64,000 nt of DNA. Source: Cryptomeria japonica. Taxonomy: Eukaryota; Streptophyta; Pinopsida; Cupressales; Cupressaceae. A model generated the notes under the pieces. The model made no database searches, had not been told where the DNA came from, and saw only the letters and a program-made list of their open reading frames with translations. Below are positions 1 through 11,980 of the stretch, one piece after another (positions within the stretch are counted from its first letter, which is position 1; each line of letters starts with the position of its first letter). The position numbers and the translations under genes are program-made. The stretch covers positions 473,298,008 to 473,362,007 of the forward strand of contig NC_081405.1 of NCBI RefSeq assembly GCF_030272615.1, read 5' to 3'.

Positions 1-207
1 CCAAAAAGTAAAAGAACTAAATCATGATTTCTTCCCCTATGAAGTGATTTTCCTTGCTATGTATCATCTCAGTCTCACTCAGAGCAATTTGTCTCTATTC
101 ACTATTTCCTGCACACCTTTAGAAAACCTTCTAAAGTGCATAAATCAGCATCAATCCACACATAATATTTTGTAGATTCATTGAATTGATGCTTTCATCG
201 AACTCTG
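1..207 (-). other. Copia1 3' untranslated region
   Basis: This sequence follows the RNase H stop on the minus strand. No LTR start or polypurine tract is visible before the window edge, so the 3' LTR must lie further left. No other coding signal seen. Confidence 0.6.
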
Positions 208-766
208 TCAGTGAGTAAAAGATAGGGGTAGGACCCCTAACCTGCTTCTGGGATACTCAAAAGTGTCCCTTGGTAGTGGCTTTGTGAAGATGTCTGCTAA
301 TTGCTCCTTTGAACTGATATATTCCAACACAACTTTCTTCTCTTGAACTTCTTCTCTGAGATAATGATAGTTTATAGAAATATGTTTTGTCTTAGAGTGC
401 ATTACCAGATTCTTTGAAATGTTAATGGCACTCGTATTATCACAGAATATAGTTACTGTCTCGGTAACTTTCTCATTTATACCTTCTAACAGTTGCTTGA
501 TTCATGCTATATTGGTACAATTCAATGCTGCAGCAACATATTTAGCTTCTGTTGTTGATTGTGAAATACATCCTTGCTTCTTGCTAAGCCAACTTACTAG
601 TCTATTACCCAGAAAGAAAGCTCCACCACTTGTGCTTTTCATGTCGTCAATGTTGCTGCCCAATCAACATCAGTATAAACTTTTAAATCAAAATCATTTC
701 TCTTTTCATATACTAAGCCATAATCTTTAGTGCCTCTCAGGTATTTGAAAATTCTCTTGATTGCTG
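208..766 (-). pseudogene. Copia1 RNase H domain, broken
   Basis: The C-terminal part reads openly from 402 to 208 and carries the copia RNase H signature HSKTKHISINYHYLRE followed by EQLADIFTKPL. The N-terminal part (766-403) is recognisable in the same direction, with an STTEAKYVA motif and FCDNTSAINI, but has a TGA where a Trp is expected just after the STTEAKYVA block. The enzyme would degrade the RNA strand of the RNA/DNA hybrid during reverse transcription. The plus-strand ORF over 419-730 is only its shadow. Confidence 0.85.
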
Positions 767-1903
767 TCATATGTCTTTGGGATCTATAGAGAATCTTGCA
801 ATAATACCTACTGCATGTGCTATATCTGGTCTACTGTGCACAACATATTGCAACTTCCCAATCATAGATTGGTAAAGTGTCTCATCAACAGATGCAGATT
901 CATCATTCTTTGATAGTTTACAGTTAGTAGTCATAGGATTACTTAGTGGTTTAGAATCCTCCATTCCAAATTTCTTCAAGATTTCCTTTATGTACTTGGA
1001 TTGAGTAATGAAAATCTCATCTTTCATTTGCAGTATTTGTAAACCTATAAAATACTTTATCTCACCGATTATTGACATCTCAAATTCTTTGCACATTTCA
1101 TTTCCAAAATTCTTGCATAAGGAGTGATTACCACAAAAAATAATATCATCAACAAATATGGTTGAGATCAGTATTCCATTGTCCTCATCATTCTTCATGT
1201 ACATATTGTTATTTTCACTTGTCCTTATAAAACCAATCTTGATCAAATAAGAGTGCAGTCTTTCATACCATGCTCTAGGTGCTTGTTTCAGACCATATAA
1301 AGCTTTGTTTAGTTTACATACCTGATCTTTACTCTTGTCTTCAACAAATCCTTCAGGTTGTTCAATATAGACTTCTTCTTCTAGTATACCATTCAAAAAT
1401 GTAGATTTAACATCCATTTGATATACCTTGAAATTTTTGAAGCAGCATATGCCAACAATGTTCTTACTCCCTCAAGTCTAGCCACAGGTGCAAAAGTCTC
1501 ACCATAATCTATTCCTTCTTCTTGAGCATAACTTTTGCAAACTAGTCTTGCTTTGTTTCGAATGACCTCACCTTTTTCATTTAGCTTGTTTCTGAAAATC
1601 CACTTTGTACTGATTACATTTTTGTCATTTGGTCTTGGGATCAGTGTCCATGTGTCATTCTTCTTGATTTGATCAATCTCTTTTGTCATAGCATTTACCC
1701 AATCTTCACTGTTAAATGCCTCTTTTACTATTCTCGGTTCAAATTCAGATATCAGACATGTGTTCTATCTCATTTTGTTCCTTGTCATCACTGGATCATC
1801 CTTATCTCCTATAATCTGACTTGATGCATGATGTCTTCTAACATATTTGGCTAATATTGGCTTGGTAGGTTCTGTATGATCTTCTTCATCACTCGGTAAC
1901 TAG
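767..1903 (-). pseudogene. Copia1 reverse transcriptase (RVT_2 type) and upstream linker
   Basis: Two overlapping frames make one RT. Residues from 1,689 to 1,393 hold the N-terminal part ([34 protein letters not shown]). From 1,417 to 767 follow [26 protein letters not shown], the catalytic FVDD (a YVDD variant) and a C-terminal SMIGKLQYVVHSRPDIAHAV block. The frame changes at an A/T run near 1,430, a one-base indel. The stretch 1,690-1,903 is the variable linker between integrase and RT and contains stops. The family enzyme copies the element RNA into cDNA in cytoplasmic particles. Confidence 0.9.
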
Positions 1904-2068
1904 ACATTATCTTCATTTTCTTCAGCAACTTTCTCGGAAGGATTTCTTGGTTGAACATAAATAAATTCCTCATAATTTCTTGGTTCTTTGGAATTTCCTT
2001 CATCATTTCTTTCTGCAAATTCATCAATTTTCACATTTGCACTTTCTACTATTTTGTTAGATGATTTG
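1904..2068 (-). repeat. 165-bp duplicated Copia1 segment, left copy
   Basis: The same 165 bp of the Copia1 integrase-RT linker occurs at 19,969-20,133, on the other side of Gypsy1, with no gap and four mismatches by eye. On the minus strand it encodes NKIVESANVKIDEFAERN through EENEDNV. A normal gypsy insertion duplicates 5 bp, not 165. Confidence 0.9.
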
Positions 2069-3617
2069 TGTAGACACCTAAAAATGGTCAACGCTTGCGG
2101 AATCATACTTTAACATTTGCGCATTGCCTCATTTTAGGTTTTTCGTCGCATTAACATTCTCCTATGTCACGCACTTGGTTTTTATCATTTGCGAGCATTG
2201 AGTCTTTCTTCTGCATTCTTCAATTATCTCGTTCTCAAATTTGGTCTTGTCGACAACACTATCCAGTCATGATTTTAATCGATCTTATCATATTGCATCA
2301 ATGTGCATGCTTATTTGTCATCATTTTGGACATCGTCAATCCTAATTAGGGTTTTGTCCTCTTGTCAATCTTGCGATCAATTTGTCATCAATCGTTGTCC
2401 TCTTATCAATCTTGTCATCTGGCGATCGATTTATCATCAATCCTTATCATTTTCAATCTTGTCGTTTAACGATCGATTTGTCATCGGTCGTTGTCATGTT
2501 CGATCTTGTCATTTTGCGATCAATTCGTCATTGATCATGGTCATTTTCAATCCTGTCATTTTGTAATCTATTTATCATCATCTCTTGTCATCTTGTTCGA
2601 TCTTGTCATTTTGTGATCGATTTGTCATCGATCGTTGTCTGTCTCAAATATGTCAATTTGGATCAATTTGTCATTGTTCCTCGTCAATTGACGCATTTTC
2701 TCAATCAAATCATTTATCACATTGGTCATTTATCAATCCAAAATCAAATCATGATCGAGTCAATTATCTTTCAAGACCTAACTCATCTTCTAGGGTTTCG
2801 TGATTTAATCATTTAACCTTGTGTGTGTCATTTCTTCCTTTAGGATTAATAAATTATTTATTTATCCTAAGTCTTCTCATTGCAATTAAATGTTCATTTA
2901 ATTGGCTAATTATTCCTCTTTGTGAATTAATTAATAAATGACAAATTATTGATTAATTTACCTAATTCCTAAATTCTTAATTTCCTATTTTCCCAATTTT
3001 CTAATTTTTCTAATTCCTAATTTCAATTTCCTCCTATTTCTCTCCCAAATTCATGGAAATGACATGTCAATTTGTCATAAATTTGTCATAATTGACAATC
3101 AATCAATTTTGACATAGAAGTTGTCATAATTTGTCATAAATTATCAATCAAGAAATTTTGCATAGAAAGTGCATAATTTGTCATAATTGACATAATTGAT
3201 TTGCAATTTCCATTTGAATTGAATCATGCTAATCTTGTAATCTCTCCAATTCTTCTATAAATTGGATGATCTTCATCAATCAAGATTAATAATCCTTAAT
3301 TAATAATCCTTAATCAGACTATCGAATTTACGCTTCTAGTACTCTTGATAAAAAATCCCGTCTACTTGCTTTCAATTGTGTGTGCACTTGTAGGTGAGAT
3401 CCACAACTATTTGGAGAGGAAAGAAGAATAATGGAGCTGCATGAAGGAGCATTCAAATCGTGTCTATGGTTTGCATAATTTGTTTGCTTTTGAATGTTTT
3501 TATTTCATGTCTCTATTGAGTGTTGTTTAGGATAGATTCATTGCAACAAATGCATTTGTGATTGAGCTATTATGTTTTATCTTGTTTTTGTGATGATTTC
3601 CTATTTCCTAACATACA
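2069..3617 (+). repeat. Gypsy1 5' LTR (1,549 bp)
   Basis: Starts TGTAGACACC and ends CATACA just before the primer site. The 3' copy at 18,423 matches along its length with scattered, mostly transitional differences (about 14 in the first 345 bp by eye) and a small indel near 3,180. The central part (about 2,360-2,700) is an imperfect tandem array of ~50-bp units rich in GATCGATTTGTCATCGATCG-like words. The AT-rich part near 3,070-3,200 repeats TTGTCATAA. Confidence 0.93.
3255..3263 (+). promoter_or_regulatory. Candidate TATA box of the Gypsy1 LTR
   Basis: CTATAAATT about 355 bp before the LTR end. The same nonamer is at the equivalent place in the other three related LTRs (19,620; 44,987; 53,938), in an otherwise changing AT-rich region. 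Transcription would start shortly downstream, defining R. Position and conservation are seen; function is inferred. Confidence 0.55.
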
Positions 3618-3622
3618 TTAAT

Positions 3623-3638
3623 TGGTGAACTAGACGTG
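3623..3638 (+). other. Gypsy1 primer binding site
   Basis: TGGTGAACTAGACGTG begins 5 bp after the LTR end, where a tRNA 3' CCA end should pair. Gypsy2 has TGGTGAGCCCGACGTG at the same place. The three differences suggest that Gypsy1 has decayed or uses a different primer. I cannot name the tRNA. Confidence 0.6.
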
Positions 3639-5695
3639 AAAACTAACCTTCTAACCTCTTTATGGTGTTTTGAGTGCTCTCAAGTTGATTTGCAGGCCAA
3701 AAAAAAACCAAAAACAGGGTCGTGCAGGGTTTTCTGGATACTTCTGCGCCTGTGTCCTGCATCCTGTGCCTGTGTTGAGCATCCTATACCTTGTTGGAGA
3801 CACTCTGTGCTTGTGTCTTGCATTCTGTGCCTGTGTCATGGGTTCTGCGCCTGTGTAAAGTCTAGAACAGGGGTAAAAATGCAGTGTTTTATTTGAAATT
3901 TGTTTAGTTTTTGCATTCTATTTTCTGTGCTTTGGATTTTGGTACTAATTATCTGTGCAGAATGTTGGCATACACATGGAAAAGACAATAAATCAAACTA
4001 CTAACATGTGTTATGCAGAATCGATAGTCAAAGACAACAAATCAAACTTCTAACTTGGGTTTTTTGTAGGTTGCCTTGAAGAAACAACCAAACTTTGTGT
4101 TTGTGTTTTTTAATTAGGCACTTAGTGATTTTTTTAATAGGTTGGAATGAACGTGTTTGTGCTTTGATTGATTGAGTGTGACATTGGAGTAGGAGAGCAT
4201 GCTCTCATCCTTCTTAGGGTGATCAAAAATCCAGATCTTCGATACCATGCTTGTGTTGTTGATTGTGTGTCACATTTAGAGGGCCTGCCTTCCCGACCAC
4301 TTTGCTTTTGCAAGCAAGTGATACTCGTGAGAAGGGAATGACCCAAAGTGAGTATGGCTAGAATTCCTTGGCATTCTAACTCACTATTAAAAAATACCCG
4401 ATGAGCGAAAGCTTTGAAGGAAGTATTACGTGGGAATTGCAGTTACTTGGGAAGTGATGACCCTTGGACTCTTTCTCATATCAACATCTAAGTAGGGCCT
4501 CTTGGTCTAAATTGTGCTTGCGTGACTACATTTGTTTGGTATCTTGATGGGCTTAATGTCTCAATCATGCTTGCGTGACATCAAGGAGTAATGCTTAATA
4601 GAAATCCTTACTAAACACCTTGTTTTTAGAGGCCAAAAACCCTTCTAGTTGCTTGAGAAGGACAAATTCGGATACTTGGAAGAGATACTAAGTTTGCCAT
4701 GGGGAGATTTCCATGGGGACTGATGCTTGGCTGCCCTGAGAAGTGAGTGCCGTGGAGGGGAGCCCATGGGGTCAAGCATCTATGTATTCTCCTTGAATCC
4801 CATAATGAGTCTACCTTTCAAGTACCTAATGTCTTTGCCTACCATAAGAAATGTGGAAATGAGCATGATTGTCTTGAGTCTAAGTTGCAATATCTTGTAT
4901 TCTTTGCTTGTCAAAAGTTTAATTGCATCCCATTTCAAAAAGAAAAACAAATTGATCCAACATAAGATTAAACACAAGAGACATTCATCCAACAAAAGTT
5001 TATCAAGATTCAAAACTCATCTTCAAACATGGTTGTCAAATATTGTTCAAAATCTTGTCTCAACATTCATGTCACTTACATTTAAGTTCATCATAGGTTG
5101 CATTTTGCAAAAGTCATTTTCAAGTACCAAGGTTAGGTTTCACCTAAGTCATATTCCTTTGCATATCAATAAGAGTCATCCATTTGCATATGTCCTCTTG
5201 CATTAAAGTCATATCATTGTCATACATTGCATACCCTAGGTCTCTTCATTAAGCTTAGCTCATTATCATATCATATTAGGGTCATTTGCATAGTAATTGT
5301 CCCTTTGCATATAGTGCCAAAACTAGGTTTTGTCATACTTGAGTAATCCTAATCTTTGATAAACCCTAAGTCATTGTTAAGAAGTCTAGACCTTATCAAA
5401 TCTTTTGTCCTTTTGTCATCAATATCATTTGGTCAAACCTAGCTTAGTATCCAAGCATATAGGGGAGACTTTGTCATTTGTCCTTTTGTCACTTACGTCC
5501 TTTTGTCCTTTAAGGTCTAGATATCATTCCAATTTCCTAAGGGTCCCTCTCTTAGATTTGCATTTCAAAAGTTTGTCAAAATCTTCGAAAACAACCAAAA
5601 ACATAGATTGCATGCTCGTCTATATAGTTTGCATTTAGTTTCATATCATACATTATCTTTGAAAATTCCAAAAACATTGCATTTGCACAAGTGAC
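3639..5695 (+). other. Gypsy1 untranslated leader, 2 kb
   Basis: No convincing coding region. It opens with a minisatellite around 3,745-3,860 repeating TGYGCCTGTGT. From about 4,090 to 4,800 it closely matches the Gypsy2 leader (about 45,900-46,650), including the repeated GATTTCCATGGGGAC stretch and several ATGs. The later part is rich in TTTGTCATC/TTGCAT words. Conservation between an autonomous and a gag-pol-less element suggests cis-acting functions such as RNA packaging. Confidence 0.7.
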
Positions 5696-8600
5696 ATGCT
5701 TGTTGAGACAAGATCAAAATCTAAAAAGATGGGCGAACCAATGTATCAACCCATGGACAACATAGCAAATTCACAGTTTCAAACCAGTCAAACAGTACAA
5801 ATTGAAGGTTCCTCAAACACATCTCTACCACCATATGGAACAGTTCAACTTGGGCCACCTCCATTATATGAACTAGTGTTTGTACCTATGAAACCAGGAC
5901 ATGGGAGTGTTCCACCAACTCCAAGAGGAAGTGCACCTTTCAATTTGAATCAACCACACCTACAACATGACATTCAAAATCAAACATTATATGAAGAACA
6001 AACCCTCTCACAAGGATTTGGTTCAGATCAAGGCTTTCACCAAGAAATGAATCCAAATGTCCAACCAGATTCCTCATCTGATTCCGATACTTCTGATGAT
6101 GTTGACATGTTCCTTCAAGATCCGAAGATAACAAAAAAGATGGATAAGTTCTTGAACAAAGTCTTTAAGATGTTTCCACAAAAGTATCTTAACATGATGA
6201 GTAACGTGACATCTTCAAGTGACCAAATCAATGTGCAAGAACAACAAGGTGGTGAGTTGTTAAGTTTTTCCCTGCATCCAAATGAAGAAGATGCACAACA
6301 AGCAACTCAACCTACCTTGATGAGTAAAGGTGCTTCAAAGGCATTGATAGTGACTATTCCTCAAAAGTCACCATTTGAAATGATAAATAATCCACTATTC
6401 AACACAACGCCTGTAACGTAAGATCAAATGAAGAGCACGCAAGTATTCACAGCTGTCCCTCAACAAGAAGTGGTTCCTTACATGCATAAAGTGGGATCAA
6501 AATCTAAGATGCAGGAAAGCTTCACAACTGGAATGCCTAATGTCACCAATGTCCAAAATAATTCCACAATGCAACAAAGTTCTTATGTCCCGTTAAGTTC
6601 AATATCTTTGCCGAATACTATTGCGACAAATCCTTCAACAATGGCAACACAAAGAGCTACAGATAGTGGTTTGCACCAACAACAATTGTTGCAACAATTG
6701 AGTAATATACAAAAGGTACAATCAAATGTGCAAACAAGTAATGTGCAACAACAACAATTTCACATTTGACAACAAATTGCAGCGCCTTCGGCACCATTAC
6801 AAGTTAATGCAAACTTGCAACCATCACAATGGATTGGACAAACAACACAACAAGTTAATGCAAGTGCTATACCCCATCCTAAGGAGAAGCAACGAAAAGT
6901 GCCTAAATAAAGTTTTTTACAAATGATGGGATATACACCACGACGACAATTGGCACAAAGTCAACAAGTTCCAATCTGTCAGCCTCAACACCAACATGTG
7001 CCACAATATGTGCCAAGGCAAGCAAGCTATCCTACTTTACAACCGCAATTGGCGCCTGTGCAATATCAACAACCTACTCAATTGCAATATCAACCTAGGC
7101 TCCAAGAAGCACAACAACAAGGTCAATATCGAGGCATAGCACAACCGCAACAACAAGTGATGTATCAAGAACTTTATATGCCGGAAACACCACAAACGGC
7201 CATTTCAGAGTATCAACAACCGATCAGAAATGCGATGTATCGACAAAGGATACCAACTGGAATTAATGATGGACCTCTAAATTCTGATACAATTGCGCAA
7301 CAACTTGAGAAGTTGCAATGAAAAGTTGATGCATTAGAAACTAAAGGAACAAAGAAGTTGTATACAGATCAGGATTTATGTCCTAATCCATTTGACAAGA
7401 GTGTATACATGCCTCCATTCCCTAAGCATTTTGAGGCACCTAATTTTGAGAAATACAAAGGGAATGGCAATCCAAAAGATCACATTCGAGCATTTTTTGC
7501 GGCATGTACTGAAGTAAGCTATGAGGAGACATATCTAATGCAATTATTTGCCCGAAGTCTCACGGGACAAGCTATGGATTGGTATTCACATTTGCTAGGA
7601 AATATAAAGACTTGGTCTGGATTGGCTCAAAAGTTTTTATCTCATTTTGCGTTCAACATCGACAGTGATGTGACCATGTCAGATTTATGCAACACCAAGC
7701 AAAAGCAAGATGAATCATTAGTGACTTTCTTGCAATGATGGCGAAGCTTGTATAGTCATTCTTCTCTTGATATACCCGAAGAACAACAAGTGAATTTGTT
7801 TATCCAGAATTTGGTCCCAGAAATGATGTATGAGCTAAAGTTGAAAAGTCCCAATACTATAGAGAAACTCATTAAGAAGGGAATGAGCATTGAAACGGCT
7901 CTGGTAGCTAAAGGAATTATCAAGCTCAATAAAGACAATGACAACACCAATTATTCGGGGGATAGAAACAGATTTTGGTATAAGAATAAGAATGTCACTA
8001 ATGATGGAGTTGTTGATGCAAGAGCGGTGAATGCAAATCAACCCCCATTCACGATCAAGAAATTGAGTGTTCCTAATATGTCAACTATGGAACAAAATCA
8101 AGCACCAATGAGAAATGTTACTGAACAGTCGCAATATCAACAACATGCTCAACAACAACATACTCAACAACATGCTCAACAACAGCATACTCAACAACAA
8201 GGCCAACAACAAAACCAGTAGTGCAAACCCTTCCGATTGCGAGATGGGCCTCCTCGACAATTTATGCCATTGGGAGAGCCTATTGAATCAGTAATGAGAC
8301 AATTGATACAAGCAAAATTTATTAAGCTACCAGATATCAAGGCAGAACCATCGGTAAAACCGCATTGGTGGAATGATAATGTGTACTGTGAATATCATCG
8401 GTCTAAAGGACACAAAACTGCATCCTGTTTCCAATTGAAACACATGATTCAAGATTTATTAGAGCAAGGAGTAATTGAGGTAGACCCACCCCATCCAACC
8501 TCTAACACTGATCATAATATCTTCAAAACTCCTTTGCTCGATCATGACAAGGGAAAAGTGTCTTCTTCCAACTCTGCCCAAACGGCCAATTATGCAAGTT

Positions 8601-9034
8601 CTGGTTATAATAATGTCATTAATTATTTTCATGCATCAAATGAGTATGTTTCTACCTTGAGAATAAAGGGACAAGATCCTTCTTGTGCAGTCACCACTCG
8701 TCGATCCAAGATAGTCCTGAAAGGAGCTCCTGCAGCTCCTCCCAAGCCAACTCCTGCAAGTCAATATAATCTTTTGGATCACCTAGGAAAGACACCTGCA
8801 CAAATATCAATCCTTGAGTTATTGAAAATGTCTCCCATGCATCGTGCAGTCTTGGATAAAGCTTTAGTTGAGTCCACTATTCCAACAGATATTGACGTTG
8901 ACCAGTTTCAAGCCCAGATTGGACATTTAGCCGTTTCCCGAAATGTCGCATTTTCTAACAATGATATCTCACCCGACAAGCTCCCTCACAATGATCCTTT
9001 ACACCTTGAAGTCTTTGTTCATAACTACAAAAAC
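5696..9034 (+). pseudogene. Gypsy1 Gag region: Gln-rich N-terminus, Retrotrans_gag domain, zinc knuckle
   Basis: The first 550 codons are low complexity: an acidic SSSDSDTSDDVD stretch (about residue 125) followed by Gln/Pro-rich sequence (6,430-7,320). The conserved capsid-like domain spans about 7,380-7,990, with FEAPNFEKYKGNGNPKDHI, AMDWYSHLLGNIKTW and VNLFIQNLVPEM. A second Gln/His-rich tract (8,130-8,220) precedes a CX2HX4HX4C knuckle, CEYHRSKGHKTASC, near 8,390. In the family this protein assembles the cytoplasmic particle around element RNA. Six stops interrupt it. Confidence 0.88.
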
Positions 9035-9040
9035 TGATGA

Positions 9041-9420
9041 GTCTTGATAGATGGCGGAGCAGGTCTTAATATTTGTACTTTGAGAGTGGTTATTGGCCTT
9101 GGGTACACAGAAAATGACATTGATGCTTCTAAAAGAATAACAATCAAAGCATATGATGATGTTGAGCGCCCATCCAAAGGGATAATTACATTGCCTATCA
9201 GAGTTGGTCCAGTGACAGAAAACACTTTCCTGCAAGTCCTCAACCTTGATCTCCCTTATAATATGATCCTTGGCCGTCCATGGATTCATGCAATGAAAGC
9301 AGTTCCATCCACCTATCATCAATATTTGAAATATCCTTACAATGGAACTGAGATATCAATTCCTGGAGATCCTAATCCATTTCAATTTTGTGCTACTCTA
9401 AAGGATACCCCTCAGCGGTA
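9041..9420 (+). pseudogene. Gypsy1 retroviral-type aspartic protease
   Basis: The flap/active-site region reads VLIDGGAGLNICT, where D-G-G takes the place of the usual D-[ST]-G. The later hydrophobic motif NMILGRPWIHAMKAVPSTYH is typical of gypsy proteases. Two consecutive TGA codons at 9,035 and 9,038 directly precede the active site, and a TAG closes the segment at 9,419. The enzyme would cleave the polyprotein. Confidence 0.85.
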
Positions 9421-9421
9421 G

Positions 9422-10870
9422 GTCCCAGTCAATAGAGAGGCCAAATCACATAGCTATGTGGATCCCAATCAATTGTTAGAGGCTATAAAAGGAAAATTGA
9501 AGATACAAGACCAAGGATGTGGAGAATATTCAATGGATCAGACATTCCTCATCGGGAATTTGCCAATATCTCCAAAATCATATGGCAAACCGCATTTATT
9601 GCAAAAAGAACCTAAGGTCATTATTCAATATCAGCCTCCTACTACATTTACCAAATGGGGAGAACTTGACAAGGAAACTGTAGATGACGATGTCATAGAT
9701 TGGATTTATAAAGATCCAATTGAGACCCCACCTGTCAGATTGCCAGTGGAACGATATGGCAAAGGATTTACCATGCTGCAAAAGAAAGGATATGATGGTT
9801 GCAGTGGCTTAGGCCTGAACAACAATGGAAGGCTAGAACCTGTCATACCCAAGAGATGACCTCCAACTTTAGGGTTAGGTTTTGTACTGTTGCGAATTGG
9901 ATCCACATCTACCAAAATGCCCACGTGTAGAAAAGAGCGTGATTCTGACGATGAAATAACACCTAAGGATCCCCACCCCGAAACTGATTCTAATGAATGG
10001 GAGTGGAGTTTTTTTTCTTCTAGCTCCTATGCCCTCGATAATATTTTCATTGACCCTGATAACTTGCCTATGGAAGACAAACATGAAATAACTCCTCTTC
10101 CTAAAACCTATCCTCATGCTTGGATAGAGACATTTTGGGATCCAAGCTCCGAATCTGATACAAGCAGTTCAGATAGTGACACTACAGATGTTCAGATCTT
10201 TACCATATTAGCCCTCTCTCTCCTTACAACTGATGATGACATGCCCCTCATCTATCCCCAGCTTATCCAATATGACCAACAAGAACCGCTCACATTGGAC
10301 TATTTTCAAAATGATGAAGCAATTGCAGAATTCCTTGGACTACGGGAAGGCATACCACAAGGTGATCACAAGGAAGGATTTGCTATTGACTTGGATTCCA
10401 CGGCATATTTTGGGGAGTCAACTCCCTCTTCCAATTATCAAAATGAAAAAAGAAAAGAACGAATAAAAAATCAAAAGAATAGATCTTTGGGTGAAAACCG
10501 TAAGGCACTCTCTGATCATACAAAAGTAAAAAGAAAAGACGTACCTGTGGGTGAAAACCTCTCTGAGGTGCCCAAAGGTGGAAGAGTGGACATACCCCTA
10601 TCAAGTCAGGACAAATCAACATTACTTGTGGAAATGACCGAGGAAATAAATTTGGGTACACCTGACAACCCTAAGGTCATTCATTTTGCTGCTTCCCTCT
10701 CACAACAGGAAAAAATAGATTTTGTCAATTTCTTTCTTGAGAAGAAGATCAGCTTTGCATGGTCCTATGTAGATATGCCTGGCCTTGATCCAGAATTGGT
10801 TCTTCATCATTTGCCATTAAAAGTGGATGCCAAGCCTATCAAACAGAAACTTAGAAAGATGCATCCTTAG
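9422..10870 (+). pseudogene. Gypsy1 protease-RT linker with G-patch domain
   Basis: A G-patch-like segment (about 9,746-9,856) reads ERYGKGFTMLQKKGYDG then GLGLNNNGRLEPV, with the expected aromatic and Gly spacing. G-patch modules bind nucleic acid and have been seen in Tat-type polyproteins. Beyond a TGA at 9,857 comes an acidic Ser/Asp-rich linker (SSESDTSSSDSD), a Lys-rich part and two GTGAAAACC motifs (10,491 and 10,551) that recur in the 3' UTR. It ends with a TAG at 10,868 directly ahead of RT. Confidence 0.75.
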
Positions 10871-11980
10871 GTGGCTCTTTTGGTCAAAGTGGAATTAAAA
10901 AAATTGCTAGATGTGGGCTTCATCAGACCCATTGATTATCCAGACTGGATTTCAAATTTAGTGCCGATTAGAAAAGTAACTGGGGGCATCAGAATCTGCA
11001 CAGATTTTAGGGATCTCAATAAAGCATGCCCTAAAGATGATTTTCCATTGCCAAACATAGACATCATAGTGGACATGACGGCTGGATATGAGATGCTTTC
11101 ATTGATGGATGGTTTCTCCGGCTATAACCAAATTCGCATTGCTCCTGAAGATCAGCATAAGACAACATTCACCTATGCTTGGGGTACCTATTGTTGGAAT
11201 GTGATGCCCTTCGGTCTTAAAAATGCAGGTGCAACATATCAAAGAGCAATGACGACAATTTTTCATGATTTCATGCACACTTTGATGGAGGACTATGTTG
11301 ATGACTTGTTATGCAAATCTGTCACTAGAGATAGTCATCTGGCCATCCTGGGCCCAATCTTTGACCAAATGGAGACCTACAAACTCAGGCTCAATCCAAA
11401 GAAGTGTGTCTTTGGTGTCACAGCTGGAAAGTTACTAGGATACATTGTTTCTCACCGAGGCATTGAGGTCAACCCTACCAAAGTTAAAGCAATAATGGAT
11501 ATGCCTCCACCTTCAAATCTCCGGCAATTAAGAAGTCTGCAAGGAAAGCTCCAGTCAATCCACCACTTCATCGCTCAGTTGGCCGACAAATGTCATCCAT
11601 TCCAGCATCTATTGCATAAAGGTGTCTCTTTCAAATGGACTGAGCAATGTCAATCAGCCTTTCAAGCTCTTAAAGAATATTTGCTGTCGCCACCTATTCT
11701 AATGCCTCCAATAGATGGAAAGCCATTTTTATTGTATATTTCTACAACTGAAATGGCATTAGGAGTTCTCTTGGCCCAACAAGATGAGAATGGAAAAGAG
11801 CGAGCTATTTACTATATCAGTCAGACACTGGTAGGCTATGAGCTAAATTATTCAACTATTGAAAGGGCATGCTTAGCAGTGGTATTTGCAACGCAGAAAC
11901 TCCGACATTATATGCTAAGCCACTGAACATTGTTGGTTGCAAAAATTGACCCCTTAAAATATTTGCTTAGCTGAGCAGCT
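10871..11980 (+). pseudogene. Gypsy1 reverse transcriptase and first RNase H
   Basis: RT motifs in order: VGFIRPIDYPDWISNLVPI, GGIRICTDFRDLNKACPKD, LMDGFSGYNQIRIAPED, MPFGLKNAGATYQRAM and the catalytic YVDD at 11,294-11,305. The following RNase H (about 11,630-11,920) has LLYISTTEMALGVLLAQ where an active RNase H would carry the first catalytic Asp. This looks like the degenerate first RNase H expected in the Tat lineage. Two TGAs (11,924, 11,972) interrupt its end. Confidence 0.92.

Noticed and set aside
2360-2700. Regularly spaced GATCGATTTGTCATC repeats, CRISPR-like at first sight
   Set aside because: Units are imperfect, adjoining and occur in every LTR copy; they are tandem repeats of a plant LTR, not a CRISPR array.
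4134-4346. Minus-strand ORF and other small ORFs in the Gypsy1 leader
   Set aside because: Not conserved as frames in the Gypsy2 leader despite good DNA similarity.
9035-9040. In-frame TGA codons as evidence of recoding or readthrough in Gypsy1
   Set aside because: TAG and TAA also occur, stops are scattered through catalytic domains, and C-to-T decay explains all of them.
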